From contig JAPSFS010000001.1 of the NCBI GenBank assembly GCA_035063785.1, positions 124,001 through 188,000 on the forward strand: DNA of 64,000 nt. The letters are read 5' to 3'. Positions within the stretch are counted from its first letter, which is position 1. Every line of letters starts with the position of its first letter. This document shows positions 25,302 to 33,796 of the stretch, piece after piece. The position numbers and the translations under genes are program-made. The stretch is from Comamonas_C sp026954015. Lineage in GTDB: Bacteria > Pseudomonadota > Gammaproteobacteria > Burkholderiales > Burkholderiaceae_C. The notes beneath the pieces are model-generated. The model did not search any database and was not told the DNA's origin. It saw only the letters and a list, made by a program, of their open reading frames with translations.

Positions 25302-26882
25302 CTATTTTTTGGCCAGTGCGTTGGCGACGTGAAAACCGGACGCGCCGCCCAGCCCGGGGCCAGGGTGGGTCGAGGCGCCGATGTGCCAGAGCTGCTTGAC
25401 CGGCGTGGCGTGGTCCTTGGTGCCACGCAGCGGCCGCCAGAACATGTACTGATCCACGCTGCATTCCCCGGAGTACGGGTCGCCTCCCACCAGGTTCATG
25501 TTCAGCCGCTCGAGGTCGGCAGGTGAAATCACCCTGCGGCCCACGATGCTCTGCTTCAGGTTGGGGATGAACGTGGCCAGCCGCTCGATGATCCGATCGG
25601 CGTAGCGCTCGCGGATGGCTTCGTTCCATAGCCCATCGGCGGGCGCCTCGATCTGTCCGAGCGCGTCGCCACGGATGACGCGCGGACATTCGGGCAGCTG
25701 TATCCAGAGCACAGCCCCGTCCTCGGGTGCGCGCGACGGATCGAGCGTGGTCGGGGTGCAGACGACGATGGTGCCCTCGGCAGGCAGCAGTCCGCGTTCG
25801 GCCTCGTTCACCGCCCGCGAGACGCCTTCGAGCCCTGGCGTGAGGTGCAGGTAGACCACCTGGTCGAGCTCCCTGTTCTTCCACTGCGGCGGCGCCGACA
25901 GCGCGAGGTGGATCTGCATGTTGCCCTTGCCGTAGCGGTATTCGGCTGCCTGCTGGCGCAGCGTTTGCGGTGCGGCGTTACGCGGGATCAGTCTGCCGTA
26001 GAGCTGCGTCGGCGTGACGTTGCAGACCACGTTCTTGGCGAGCCACTCGCGTCCGTCGGCGCTGCGCACACCCTGCGCCTTGCCGCCCTGCACCAGGATT
26101 TCGGCGACGTCCACGCCGGTGTGCAGCTCTCCACCGCCGTGCTCGATCACTGCCTTGAAGGCGTCCACCGTGCGGGCGTTGCCGCCCTTGACGAGGGGCA
26201 GCCCGACACCTTCGAGTGTGAACGCGATCACCTGCGCCATGAGCGCTGACATCGGCGATTCCGGACCGAGACCGGTGTGCAGCACCCAGGGCGCAAGCAC
26301 CGCACGCACGAGGTCGGATTTGAAACGCGTGTCCAGCCACGCACGCGCGCTTTGCAGCGCGGGGCTGAAGAAGCCCAGCGTCTCGTGCGCGCCCTGCTTC
26401 CAGACTCGCCCGAGCATCATCTTGCCGACCTGCGAACTCCACAGCTCATTGCCCAGGAGCGCGAAGATCAACTCGGCGTTCTGTTCAACGAATGCCAGGC
26501 CCGCGCGGTAGGCGTCGCCGTCGCCGGGCGCGAGCGCATTCATCGCCCGTACGTTTTCTTCCCGCGAGGTGCGCAGGATGAACGAGCGCCCGTCGGGCAG
26601 CAGCACCCCGGTGGGCGCGTCGCTGTTCACATAGGCGAGGCCTGCGGCGTGCAGCGCGTCCTTGAGTTCGGCGTAGCCGGGGGACGTCACGAACAGCGGA
26701 TGGGCCGTGGACATCGTGTCGTGCAGGTAGCCAGGTGCGGTAAGTTGGTCGGTGCGGATGCAGCCGCCGAGTTGTGCCTCGCGTTCGAGCACGCAGACCT
26801 TTTTCCCGCGACGGGCCATCACCGCGGCACAGACCAGCGAATTGATTCCGCTGCCCACGATGATTGCATCGAATTTCGCCAT
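25302..26882 (-). CDS. FAD-dependent oxidoreductase, phytoene desaturase (CrtI)-like
   Basis: 526 residues. N-terminal dinucleotide-binding motif 'DAIIVGSGINSLVCAAVMAR' with 'KVCVLEREAQLGGCIRTDQL' (residues ~5-45), and the C-terminal CrtI/PYROXD2-type FAD signature 'WHIGASTHPGPGLGGASGFH'. 'ECSVDQYMFWRPLRG' is also typical of the PYROXD2 branch. CrtI-like enzymes oxidise C-C or C-N bonds. No carotenoid genes are near, so a role in oxidising a pathway intermediate (for example an indoline or hydroxy-oxindole) is possible but unproven. It is between the flavin reductase (8 bp) and the cyclase (80 bp). I do not know it from published ind or iif clusters. Confidence 0.8.
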   Translation of the reverse strand: MAKFDAIIVGSGINSLVCAAVMARRGKKVCVLEREAQLGGCIRTDQLTAPGYLHDTMSTAHPLFVTSPGYAELKDALHAAGLAYVNSDAPTGVLLPDGRSFILRTSREENVRAMNALAPGDGDAYRAGLAFVEQNAELIFALLGNELWSSQVGKMMLGRVWKQGAHETLGFFSPALQSARAWLDTRFKSDLVRAVLAPWVLHTGLGPESPMSALMAQVIAFTLEGVGLPLVKGGNARTVDAFKAVIEHGGGELHTGVDVAEILVQGGKAQGVRSADGREWLAKNVVCNVTPTQLYGRLIPRNAAPQTLRQQAAEYRYGKGNMQIHLALSAPPQWKNRELDQVVYLHLTPGLEGVSRAVNEAERGLLPAEGTIVVCTPTTLDPSRAPEDGAVLWIQLPECPRVIRGDALGQIEAPADGLWNEAIRERYADRIIERLATFIPNLKQSIVGRRVISPADLERLNMNLVGGDPYSGECSVDQYMFWRPLRGTKDHATPVKQLWHIGASTHPGPGLGGASGFHVANALAKK

Positions 26883-26890
26883 GTCTTACC

Positions 26891-27409
26891 TCACGCAGCG
26901 AGTAGCAGTTTCAGCAGCCCGGTGGCGGGCGGCTGCTCGTATTCGGGTGTCGCGTAACGGCCGCGGTAAAAGAGCAACGGAGCGGCGCTGCGCGTGTGCA
27001 GAAGCTCCACCCTGCCAACGAGTATGACATGGTCACCGCCGTCGTAGCGGTGCTCGACCGAGCACTGGAATACGGCCGTGCAGCTCTGGAGCAGCGGCAC
27101 GTTCGCCACACCCTGGCCCACTTCGATGGCAGCAAACTTGTCGTGTCCTGCCTTGGCAAAGCGATCCGACAGGGCTTGCTGGTCCGACGCGAGCACATGG
27201 ATGGCGAAGTGGCTTGCCGCTTCGAACGCGGGCAGGCTCCACGAGCGCTTGGCCAGGCTCCAGAGCACCAGCGGCGGATCCAGCGAAAGCGCCGCGAAGC
27301 TGTTGACCGTGACACCGATGGGCTCACCCGAGGGCCCCCGCGTCGTCACCACGGTAACGCCCGTCGCGAAGTGCCCCAGTGCATTGCGCAGTTCGCGGGC
27401 GTCGATCAT
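26891..27409 (-). CDS. Flavin reductase (StyB-like), small subunit of the two-component monooxygenase
   Basis: 172 residues, the FMN-reductase-like split-barrel fold. 'LRNALGHFATGVTVVTTRGP', 'GVTVNSFAALSLDPPLVLWS' and 'GDHVILVGRVELLHT' are characteristic; the GDHxxxxGxV motif binds flavin/NAD(P)H. It supplies FADH2 to the StyA-like monooxygenase encoded immediately upstream. The start ATG overlaps the stop of the styA-like gene (ATGA), a strong sign of a two-component system. Closest named relatives by context are StyB of styrene and IndB/IifD of indole oxidation. Confidence 0.88.
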   Translation of the reverse strand: MIDARELRNALGHFATGVTVVTTRGPSGEPIGVTVNSFAALSLDPPLVLWSLAKRSWSLPAFEAASHFAIHVLASDQQALSDRFAKAGHDKFAAIEVGQGVANVPLLQSCTAVFQCSVEHRYDGGDHVILVGRVELLHTRSAAPLLFYRGRYATPEYEQPPATGLLKLLLAA

Positions 27410-28692
27410 GCCCGCGTACCCTGTTGCGCCGCCTGTTCGATGGCTTTTTGGTTGGCGGCAGCGTCGAACCAGTATTCGGCGTAGTCGCGCGGATCGTTGA
27501 AGCCGTTGGCCACGCGCGAGGCCAGCGCCGGCAAGCCCTGGCATGCGCCCATCATGTTCACGATGTACTCGGGCGGCGGGAACAGCAGGCTGTTGGTCCA
27601 CCGGCAGACCTTCTCGGCGTAGCCGTTGTACAGGTCGTCGAACGTGCGTGTCATCCAGGCCGCGTCGAAGGGCTGGTTGCCGCGCGCCATGATCGCCTCG
27701 AAGTAGTGCTTGGCGCCCCAGGTGGCGTTGTTGGAACCCTGGCCGGTGACCGGGTCGTTCACGATCACGGCATCACCCAGGCCCATCACGATGCGGCCCG
27801 AGGGCAGGGTCAGCACCGGCTTGCGCACGGTGGGCGTGATGCGGCCTGCCAGGATGCCGTTGTCGTCGGTGAGCTGGCAGTCCTTGCTGCGTTCATATTC
27901 CCAGGGCAGGAATTTCTTCAGGATGTCGAGGCTCATCTGCAGGTGGTCGGCCGCGTCCTTGCATTCGTGCCAGCGGTCCATCGGGCCGCCGTTGACGCCT
28001 TCGAGCACCATGATGTCGCAGACCTTGGTCTTGCCGGAACCGTAGGGGCCGTCCACCGTGAGCGAAGGAAACACGAAGTACTCGCCTACGCCGGGAATCA
28101 GGTTGAAGTTGACGCACTCGATGTAGTCGTGGCGCTTCATGCCCGTCACATAGGTGAGCGCCAGCTTGCGCATCGACTCCTTGACCGGCGAGCGTGACTC
28201 GTCGCGTTCGAGCAGCTTGACGACCTCGCCCTTGCCCCCGGCCAGCAGCACCAGGTCGTGCGTACCGGCCAGCTCTTCCATCTCGGCGATACCGACGTCC
28301 ACGATCTTCAGCTTGCCGCCGCGGCGCACGAACTCATCCATCCAGCCGGGGTACTTCAGGCGCTGGTCCACCGCCTGGCCGGGCTTGTGCAGCGCGGCAT
28401 ACCAGTGGATCGCCTTGGTGCCCGAGCCGTCGGGGTTGGGGATGGCAAACGAGATGCCATCGGTGTTGGGGCAAGCCGCTTCCCACTGGTTCATCTTCCA
28501 GTCGCGCTCGACCTGCAGCTTGGGGTCGAAGATGAACTGCGAGGACATCACCTTGCCGTTCCAGAAGCTGGCGCCGTCGCGGTTGGTGTAGATCGTGACG
28601 TCGTGGCCCTGGTCGAGCAGGCCGGCACCCAGCAGCAGGCCGGCCTGGCCACCGCCGACGATGGCGATGGTGCGCGGGGTAGAGGTCGTCAT
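27406..28692 (-). CDS. FAD-dependent monooxygenase, styrene/indole monooxygenase StyA-like
   Basis: 428 residues, matching StyA/SMOA (~415). Rossmann FAD motif 'IAIVGGGQAGLLLGAGLLDQ' (residues ~9-28), 'YTNRDGASFWNGKVMSSQFIF', the 'PHGSGKTK'-like 'GPYGSGKTKVCDIMVLEGV' and the C-terminal FAD site 'VMGLGDAVIVNDPVTGQGSNN' are present. StyA-type enzymes epoxidise styrene; IndA/IifC-type homologues epoxidise indole to the 2,3-dihydrodiol or epoxide. Surrounding genes (SDR, isatin-hydrolase-like cyclase, AraC regulator) argue for indole or a substituted indole rather than styrene, where a styrene oxide isomerase and aldehyde dehydrogenase would be expected. It starts 48 bp after the SDR gene. Confidence 0.88.
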   Translation of the reverse strand: MTTSTPRTIAIVGGGQAGLLLGAGLLDQGHDVTIYTNRDGASFWNGKVMSSQFIFDPKLQVERDWKMNQWEAACPNTDGISFAIPNPDGSGTKAIHWYAALHKPGQAVDQRLKYPGWMDEFVRRGGKLKIVDVGIAEMEELAGTHDLVLLAGGKGEVVKLLERDESRSPVKESMRKLALTYVTGMKRHDYIECVNFNLIPGVGEYFVFPSLTVDGPYGSGKTKVCDIMVLEGVNGGPMDRWHECKDAADHLQMSLDILKKFLPWEYERSKDCQLTDDNGILAGRITPTVRKPVLTLPSGRIVMGLGDAVIVNDPVTGQGSNNATWGAKHYFEAIMARGNQPFDAAWMTRTFDDLYNGYAEKVCRWTNSLLFPPPEYIVNMMGACQGLPALASRVANGFNDPRDYAEYWFDAAANQKAIEQAAQQGTRA

Positions 28693-28739
28693 GTGTAGTC
28701 TCCGTTGGTGTGAATGAAAAAGATGGGGCCGTGGCGGCT

Positions 28740-29522
28740 TCAGCCCATCAGACGGGCGATGGCGGCGGCGCGCGCCTCGGGGCCCAGGGCCTGGTAGCCG
28801 CCATCGACGGCGTAATTGGCACCGGCCACGAAGCTGGCCCGGTCCGACAGCAGGAAGACGACCACGTTGGCCACCTCGGCGGGCAGGCCGAGGCGCCCCA
28901 GGATGTGGTAGTCGGCGGCCACGGCGTCGGCCTTGGCCTTGTCGCCACCGGCCATGCCCTCGATCACGGACGACCAGGTCCAGCCGGGCGAGACGGAGTT
29001 GACGCGAATGTTCTGCGGCGCCAGGTCCAGCGCAGCGTTGCGCGTGAGCTGCACCATCGCGGCCTTGCTGATCGGGTAGAGCCAGCGCCCAGTCTGCGCC
29101 GCAAACGCCGAGATGGACGCGAAGTTGACCACCGCGCCGCCGCCGCGCGCCACCATGTGCGGCACGCAGGCCTGCAGCATCATGGCGGCGCCAACGACGT
29201 TGACGTTCCAGCTCTGGTTCCACTCGGCGCGGGTCGAGGCGGCGCCGTTGTCCACGTAGGAGGCAGCGCAGTTGACGAGGTAGTCGATGCCGCCGAACGT
29301 CTTGGCGGTCGCGGCGACGCAGGCAGCGATGGAGGCGTCGTCGGACACGTCCGTGCGGATGTAGCGGCTGCCTGCCTGACGCGCCTGTACCTGCGGCCCC
29401 TTGACGGTGTCGATGTCGGCGATGACGACGTGGCAGCCCTCAGCCAGCAGGGCTGCGACCACGCCTTCACCGATCATGGTGGCCCCGCCGGTGACGATGG
29501 CCACTTTGTCTTTCATGCTCAT
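28740..29522 (-). CDS. Short-chain dehydrogenase, first gene of the indole-type operon
   Basis: 260-residue SDR. 'KVAIVTGGATMIGEGVVAAL' (TGxxxxIG), 'IDYLVNCAASYVDNGA', catalytic 'YPISKAAM' with Ser in 'VNFASISAFAAQTGRWLYP', and 'RVNSVSPGWTWSSVIEG' are standard. By analogy with IifB/IndC-type enzymes it would oxidise indole 2,3-dihydrodiol or 3-hydroxy-oxindole towards the ketone. The exact product here is inferred. ATG 29522 has AAGGAG upstream; a second ATG two codons later is also possible. The 196-bp gap to the AraC gene is the likely promoter/operator zone; I could not assign a convincing -35/-10 pair, as expected for an activator-dependent promoter. Confidence 0.88.
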   Translation of the reverse strand: MSMKDKVAIVTGGATMIGEGVVAALLAEGCHVVIADIDTVKGPQVQARQAGSRYIRTDVSDDASIAACVAATAKTFGGIDYLVNCAASYVDNGAASTRAEWNQSWNVNVVGAAMMLQACVPHMVARGGGAVVNFASISAFAAQTGRWLYPISKAAMVQLTRNAALDLAPQNIRVNSVSPGWTWSSVIEGMAGGDKAKADAVAADYHILGRLGLPAEVANVVVFLLSDRASFVAGANYAVDGGYQALGPEARAAAIARLMG

Positions 29523-29718
29523 AGGTCTCCTTGCACGGGCATTGCGACATACCCATGCAGGAAGTGTGCAATGTGCTTTAAGCTTCAACTATCCACGGTG
29601 CGCAGCCGCCTTATCCGAAATGCGCAGGGATGTGCTGCAGTGCAGCATGAGCGGGTGCGTGGATGGCACGCCCGGCGCCAATATTCCGCGCCAACCCGGC
29701 CATGGGGTCACGGGCTGG

Positions 29719-30747
29719 TCAACGTGGATCGGAGGGCAGACGCCCGCCGTGCTTGAGCGTCGCCGAAGGGGTTTCGCCAAACCGCATCTTGTAATAGGCG
29801 GCGAAGCGACCGAGGTGGAAGAAGCCGTAGCGGTGCGCGACGTCAAACACCGAGGGTGCGAGGCCGTTGTCGGCGGCGAAGCGCAGGTGCTCATGCACCC
29901 TGTGCAGCCGGACTTCGCGCAGATAGGCGCTGGGGGTCGTCCCCAGGTGGCGGCGAAAGCCTGCCTGCAACGTGCGCTCGCTGACGCAGGCGGCGCGGGC
30001 AATGTCGTCCATCGTGATCGCTTGCTCGGCCTGTGCGTCGATGAATTCCTGTGCGCGGCGAACGTGCCGGGGCAGTACAGTGCTGGCAGACTCTGCCGCA
30101 GGCGTTGCGCCCCGGTACGGTTGCTGGATCAACAGGCCGTGCAGCAGGAATTCCTGCAGCGAGGCCGCAGCTGCTGGGTGTTGCAGCCAGCCGTTGCCGT
30201 GGGCGTCGATGTTGCGCGCCAGATCGACCACGGTCTGGCACCATCCTGCAGTCGGTCCGGTGCGCTGGGTCAGGGCTGGTTCGTATTCCAGCGCAGCGTG
30301 GTCCTGACCGAGCCACTGCCGGCACTGCTGCTCCATGAGCTGGCGTGGGACGTGCAGCATGATCTGGGCGCAATCGCCCTGCCAGTGCATCGCGACGGGG
30401 CGGTGCGGCGAAAGGATGGACGCGGTGGTGCAGTCTGATTCGACCATCCGGTCGCCATAGCGAATTCGCGCGTAGCCTGCCAGCGGAATCTGGACCAGAT
30501 AAAAATCTTCCAGGCAACCGGGACGGATGTCCACGTCGGCGCCATAACACAGGTAGTTGAGCGAGAGCGCGCCAAGGGCGACGCGGTGCATGTGACAGTC
30601 CAGCTGCTGCGCCGCCTGGGTCTGTTGCAGATGGTGCGCACAGAACACGCGCCCCACCTCCACGCGTGCCTGATCGATGTCGTGCGTCACGAAGATGGGG
30701 TGGGCTTCGAGCAGTCGATCGGAACGGATATTGGACGGTGCCAGCAT
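29719..30747 (-). CDS. AraC-family transcriptional regulator (AraC_binding_2 type)
   Basis: 342 residues. C-terminal AraC double helix-turn-helix: 'HVRRAQEFIDAQAEQAITMD', 'CVSERTLQAGFRRHLGTTPS' and 'FDVAHRYGFFHLGRFAAYYK', residues ~225-335. The N-terminal ~190 residues resemble the cupin-like AraC_binding_2 domain found in regulators of aromatic degradation. It is upstream of, and on the same strand as, the SDR-StyA-StyB operon, so it is the probable activator (comparable in position to IndR/IifR). The start at ATG 30747 is supported by GAGG six bases upstream; ATG 30759 is an alternative. It is divergent from the TlpA-like gene across 211 bp with no gene in between. Confidence 0.9.
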   Translation of the reverse strand: MLAPSNIRSDRLLEAHPIFVTHDIDQARVEVGRVFCAHHLQQTQAAQQLDCHMHRVALGALSLNYLCYGADVDIRPGCLEDFYLVQIPLAGYARIRYGDRMVESDCTTASILSPHRPVAMHWQGDCAQIMLHVPRQLMEQQCRQWLGQDHAALEYEPALTQRTGPTAGWCQTVVDLARNIDAHGNGWLQHPAAAASLQEFLLHGLLIQQPYRGATPAAESASTVLPRHVRRAQEFIDAQAEQAITMDDIARAACVSERTLQAGFRRHLGTTPSAYLREVRLHRVHEHLRFAADNGLAPSVFDVAHRYGFFHLGRFAAYYKMRFGETPSATLKHGGRLPSDPR

Positions 30748-30958
30748 GGTGAGCCTCATGCCGTGGAAGGGGTGATCCTCGCGTCGCGCCGATAGAGGTC
30801 GCGTGCATCGCTGTGAATGCATTGTGGGCCAAAATGGCCGCTGGCGGTAGCGCCGTGATGACGCCTGCCACAGTGACGGTTCGCGGCGCTCGGTATGGAG
30901 GGTCCTGGCGGGCGCATCCAGACCGGCACTGTCGTGCACTTCATCGAGGAAACCGGGT

Positions 30959-31459
30959 ATGCGTCTCGTCATGCTCTTGATCGTGTGGGCACTCTCCTCC
31001 GGTATGGGTACGACTGCTGCGCAGCCGCGGGAACAGGCACCGGGATCGTCCGTGCGCGAGGTGACGCTGGAGGTGTCCACGCTCGACCACGGGCGTTGGC
31101 AGTTGTCTCAGGCGCGCGGGCATTGGGTGCTCGTGAACATCTGGGCCACGTGGTGCGGTCCGTGTATCACCGAGATGCCCGAACTGGACGAATATGCCCG
31201 TTCGCATCCCGAAGTGCGTGTGATCGGCCTGGCCTGGCAGGATGCGAGCCCGGCGCATATCCGCCGGTTTCTTCAGCGCCACCGCGTCAGCTATCCGGTG
31301 GCCATCATCGATCCGTTCGCGCCGATCGGCAGGTTCAAGCGCCCCACGGCCTTGCCCACGACGTATCTGATCGATCCACAAGGGGTGCTGGCGCACACTT
31401 TCTCGGGGCCCATCACCGCCGCCCTGCTGGAGCGAGCGATGGCGGACCCGCGTTCCTAG
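30959..31459 (+). CDS. TlpA/ResA-like thiol-disulfide oxidoreductase, exported
   Basis: 166 residues: a signal peptide (MRLVMLLIVWALSSGMG, cleavage near TAAQ) followed by a thioredoxin fold with 'LVNIWATWCGPCITEMPEL' (active-site WCGPC, residues ~60-66) and the cis-Pro region 'ALPTTYLIDPQGVL'. Such periplasmic proteins keep cysteine or haem/Cu ligands reduced. GAGGAAA precedes the ATG. It is the first gene before mtoX, SCO1 and MauG, so a role in copper or haem cofactor assembly for the methanethiol oxidase cluster is likely. Confidence 0.9.
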   Translation: MRLVMLLIVWALSSGMGTTAAQPREQAPGSSVREVTLEVSTLDHGRWQLSQARGHWVLVNIWATWCGPCITEMPELDEYARSHPEVRVIGLAWQDASPAHIRRFLQRHRVSYPVAIIDPFAPIGRFKRPTALPTTYLIDPQGVLAHTFSGPITAALLERAMADPRS

Positions 31460-31470
31460 GGTTTTGTGCA

Positions 31471-31499
31471 TTGACGCGTCTGCCTGTTTGAACTAGCTT
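31471..31499 (+). promoter_or_regulatory. Sigma-70-type promoter candidate for mtoX
   Basis: TTGACG at 31471-31476, 17-bp spacer, TAGCTT at 31494-31499. The mtoX start lies 54 bp further, with TGGAGG as ribosome binding site at 31541. mtoX could thus be expressed independently of the TlpA-like gene. Confidence 0.5.
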
Positions 31500-31552
31500 G
31501 AACCCGCGATCTCATGGAGGAGACACGCACCACCAATTTCTGGAGGCAAAAG

Positions 31553-32944
31553 ATGAAAGCGCGCAACATTTCGGGAGCGTTCGTCCACGGCAGTCTGGCT
31601 GCCGCCATGGTGCTGGGTGCGGGGAGCCTGGCGATTCCACTGGAGGCGCAAGCCGATGCGACCTGCAATTCCCCGTTCATGAGCAATCTGGTCAAGGATG
31701 AACAGTACGTCTACGTCTGGACCTTGGGTGTGAAGGGCATGGGAGATGGGTCGGACAAGCTGGTGACGATAGACGTCAACCCCAAATCCAAGAAATTCGG
31801 CAAGGTCATCGCAACGCTGTCTGTCGGTGGCCGTGGCGAGGCGCACCACATGGGGTTCACGGATGACCACCACCACATGTGGGCCGGACGGTTGGACGAC
31901 AACAAGATTTTCATCTTCGATATCTATACCAATCCCGCCCAACCCAAGCTGGTCAAGACGATCAGCGATTTCGCGCAGACCACGGGCTATGTGGGACCGC
32001 ACACTTTCTATGCGTTGCCAGGGCGCATGCTGGTGGGCGCGCTGTCCAACACCAAGGACCACGGCGGTGTGACGGGTCTGGCGGTGTACAACAACAAGGG
32101 CGAGTTCGTGAGCAAGCACGACATGCCCACGGGCGAGATGAACGGCGTGCGCGCCGATGGTTACGGCTACGACATCGGCATCAACCCGCAGAAGAACACC
32201 ATGCTGACGACCAGCTTCACCGGCTGGAACAACTACATGATGGACTTCGGCAAGCTGCTGAAGGATCAGGAGGCGATGAAGCACTTCGGCGAGACCGTGG
32301 TCGCCTGGGACGTCAAGACCATGAAGCCGACCAAGGTCATGCACGTGCCTGGGTCGCCGCTGGAAATCCGCTGGTCGCTTGCCTCCGGCGACAACTGGGC
32401 CGTGACGGCCAACGCCACCACCTCCGCGATGTGGGTCTTCAAGGAGGACGACAAGGGTGAATGGCAGGCGCACAACGTGGCGACCATCGGCAACCCCGCT
32501 GAACTCCCGCTGCCCGTGGACATCAGCATGCGCGCGGACGGCAAGGGCCTGTGGATAGACACCATGGGCGACGGCAGCGCGCGTTACTGGGACATGACCG
32601 ATCCGATGCATCCCAAGGAGGTGTACAAGAAGAAGATAGGCGCGCAGGTCAACATGGTTTCGCAGAGCTGGGACGGCTCGCGCCTGTATTTCACCTCGTC
32701 GCTGCTGGCTAACTGGGACAAGAAGGGCAAGGACAACGAGCAGTACTTCGCCGCCTACGACTGGAACGGCAAGGAGCTCACCGAGCGGTTTCGCATCGAC
32801 TTTGCCGCGCTCAAGCTCGGACGTGCGCACCACATGAAGTTCGGCTCGGACGCGCTGCGGCCCGGCTATGCCGCGCAGCGGCAGTGGACCGATGCCCCGG
32901 CGAGCAGGGTGGCGAGCGCCCGGCTCGTCTCGAATGGTCAGTGA
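31553..32944 (+). CDS. mtoX: Methanethiol oxidase, selenium-binding protein (SBP56) family
   Basis: 463 residues. Signal peptide of ~35 residues (hydrophobic 'SLAAAMVLGAGSLAIPL', cleavage near EAQADA) and an SBP56 beta-propeller: 'YVYVWTLGVKGMGDGSDKL', 'GRGEAHHMGFTDDHHHMWAG', 'VGPHTFYALPGRMLVGALSN', 'GSPLEIRWSLASGDNWAVT' and 'LGRAHHMKFGSDAL'. The His-rich loops are candidate copper ligands. SBP56 proteins of this kind oxidise methanethiol to formaldehyde, H2S and H2O2 in the periplasm, as established for MtoX of Hyphomicrobium. Genes for SCO1 and MauG follow, the same context reported for mtoX loci. The start was taken at ATG 31553, which has a good SD and gives a proper signal peptide. Confidence 0.92.
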   Translation: MKARNISGAFVHGSLAAAMVLGAGSLAIPLEAQADATCNSPFMSNLVKDEQYVYVWTLGVKGMGDGSDKLVTIDVNPKSKKFGKVIATLSVGGRGEAHHMGFTDDHHHMWAGRLDDNKIFIFDIYTNPAQPKLVKTISDFAQTTGYVGPHTFYALPGRMLVGALSNTKDHGGVTGLAVYNNKGEFVSKHDMPTGEMNGVRADGYGYDIGINPQKNTMLTTSFTGWNNYMMDFGKLLKDQEAMKHFGETVVAWDVKTMKPTKVMHVPGSPLEIRWSLASGDNWAVTANATTSAMWVFKEDDKGEWQAHNVATIGNPAELPLPVDISMRADGKGLWIDTMGDGSARYWDMTDPMHPKEVYKKKIGAQVNMVSQSWDGSRLYFTSSLLANWDKKGKDNEQYFAAYDWNGKELTERFRIDFAALKLGRAHHMKFGSDALRPGYAAQRQWTDAPASRVASARLVSNGQ

Positions 32945-33049
32945 TGGGTTGTTGCGCCGGCTGCGCTGCCGGAGCCGGCCGCCCGTAAGAGCGCTCAAGC
33001 GTGTGACGCGGGTTTGTGGTGACTGGGCGTGCAGTCGTGGAGTGAATCT

Positions 33050-33796
33050 GTGAAGAGCATGGCATCGCGATCGTTCATCTGCGTGGCCGCGGTGCTGGCG
33101 TTGACGCTGGCGCCCGTGCCGGGGCAAGCCCACGATCATGCAGCGATGGGGCATGAACCAGTCGCGGCGCTGCCCGAACCCGACTACGCTGTGGCGTCGC
33201 CGGGCACCTACGAGCTGCAGCGCATCATGCGCTCGCCTGACGGCACGGTGCTCGACACTGGTGGCAAGAGCCAGCCGTTGTCGCGGTACACCCAGGGCAA
33301 GGTGACGCTGCTGGCGTTCATCTTCACCCATTGCAGTGACGTCAATGGGTGCCCGGCGGCGTATGTCCTCAACCAGCAACTCAAGGGGGCGATTGAGCAG
33401 CGGCCCGCGCTGGCGCCCTTGCGCGGCAAGGTGCGTCTCGTCAGCCTGAGCTTTGACCCGCGCCACGACACGCCAGAGGTGATGCGCAGCTATGGTGAGG
33501 GTGCTGGTGATCCCGACGCTGGGGTTGAATGGGACTTCCTGACGACGAGCGGGCCGGACGCGCTGGTGCCGCTGCTTGACGGGTTTGGCCAGGATGTGTC
33601 CGTGGCTGCCAATGCTCCCGACGATACGCAGGATTTCGCGCACATGCTCAAGCTCTTCCTGCTCGACAGCGGCGGCACGGTGCGCGAGATTTATTCGAGC
33701 GCATTCCTTCAGCCCTTGGTGGTGCTCAACGACATCCAGACCCTGGCGATGGAGCAGGCACATGCGCCTGCGCACCACCATGCGGCGCGGCATTGA
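33050..33796 (+). CDS. SCO1/SenC-family copper chaperone, exported
   Basis: 248 residues with an N-terminal signal peptide (ASRSFICVAAVLALTLAP, cleavage near GQAHDH) and a SCO thioredoxin-like domain. The copper site is modified: 'FIFTHCSDVNGCPAAYV' has C-x5-C-P instead of the usual C-x3-C-P, while the distal His lies in 'DFAHMLKLFLLD'. It probably loads copper on MtoX or maintains its thiols. The GTG at 33050 has GGAG seven bases upstream; ATG 33059 is a shorter option. Its 3' end overlaps the MauG-like gene by 35 bp. Confidence 0.85.
   Translation: MKSMASRSFICVAAVLALTLAPVPGQAHDHAAMGHEPVAALPEPDYAVASPGTYELQRIMRSPDGTVLDTGGKSQPLSRYTQGKVTLLAFIFTHCSDVNGCPAAYVLNQQLKGAIEQRPALAPLRGKVRLVSLSFDPRHDTPEVMRSYGEGAGDPDAGVEWDFLTTSGPDALVPLLDGFGQDVSVAANAPDDTQDFAHMLKLFLLDSGGTVREIYSSAFLQPLVVLNDIQTLAMEQAHAPAHHHAARH

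Noticed and set aside
30826..30850. AAAATGGCCGCTGGCG-like fragment upstream of the TlpA gene
   Set aside because: Only half of the dispersed palindrome matches and the second arm is absent; possibly a decayed copy but too weak to list.
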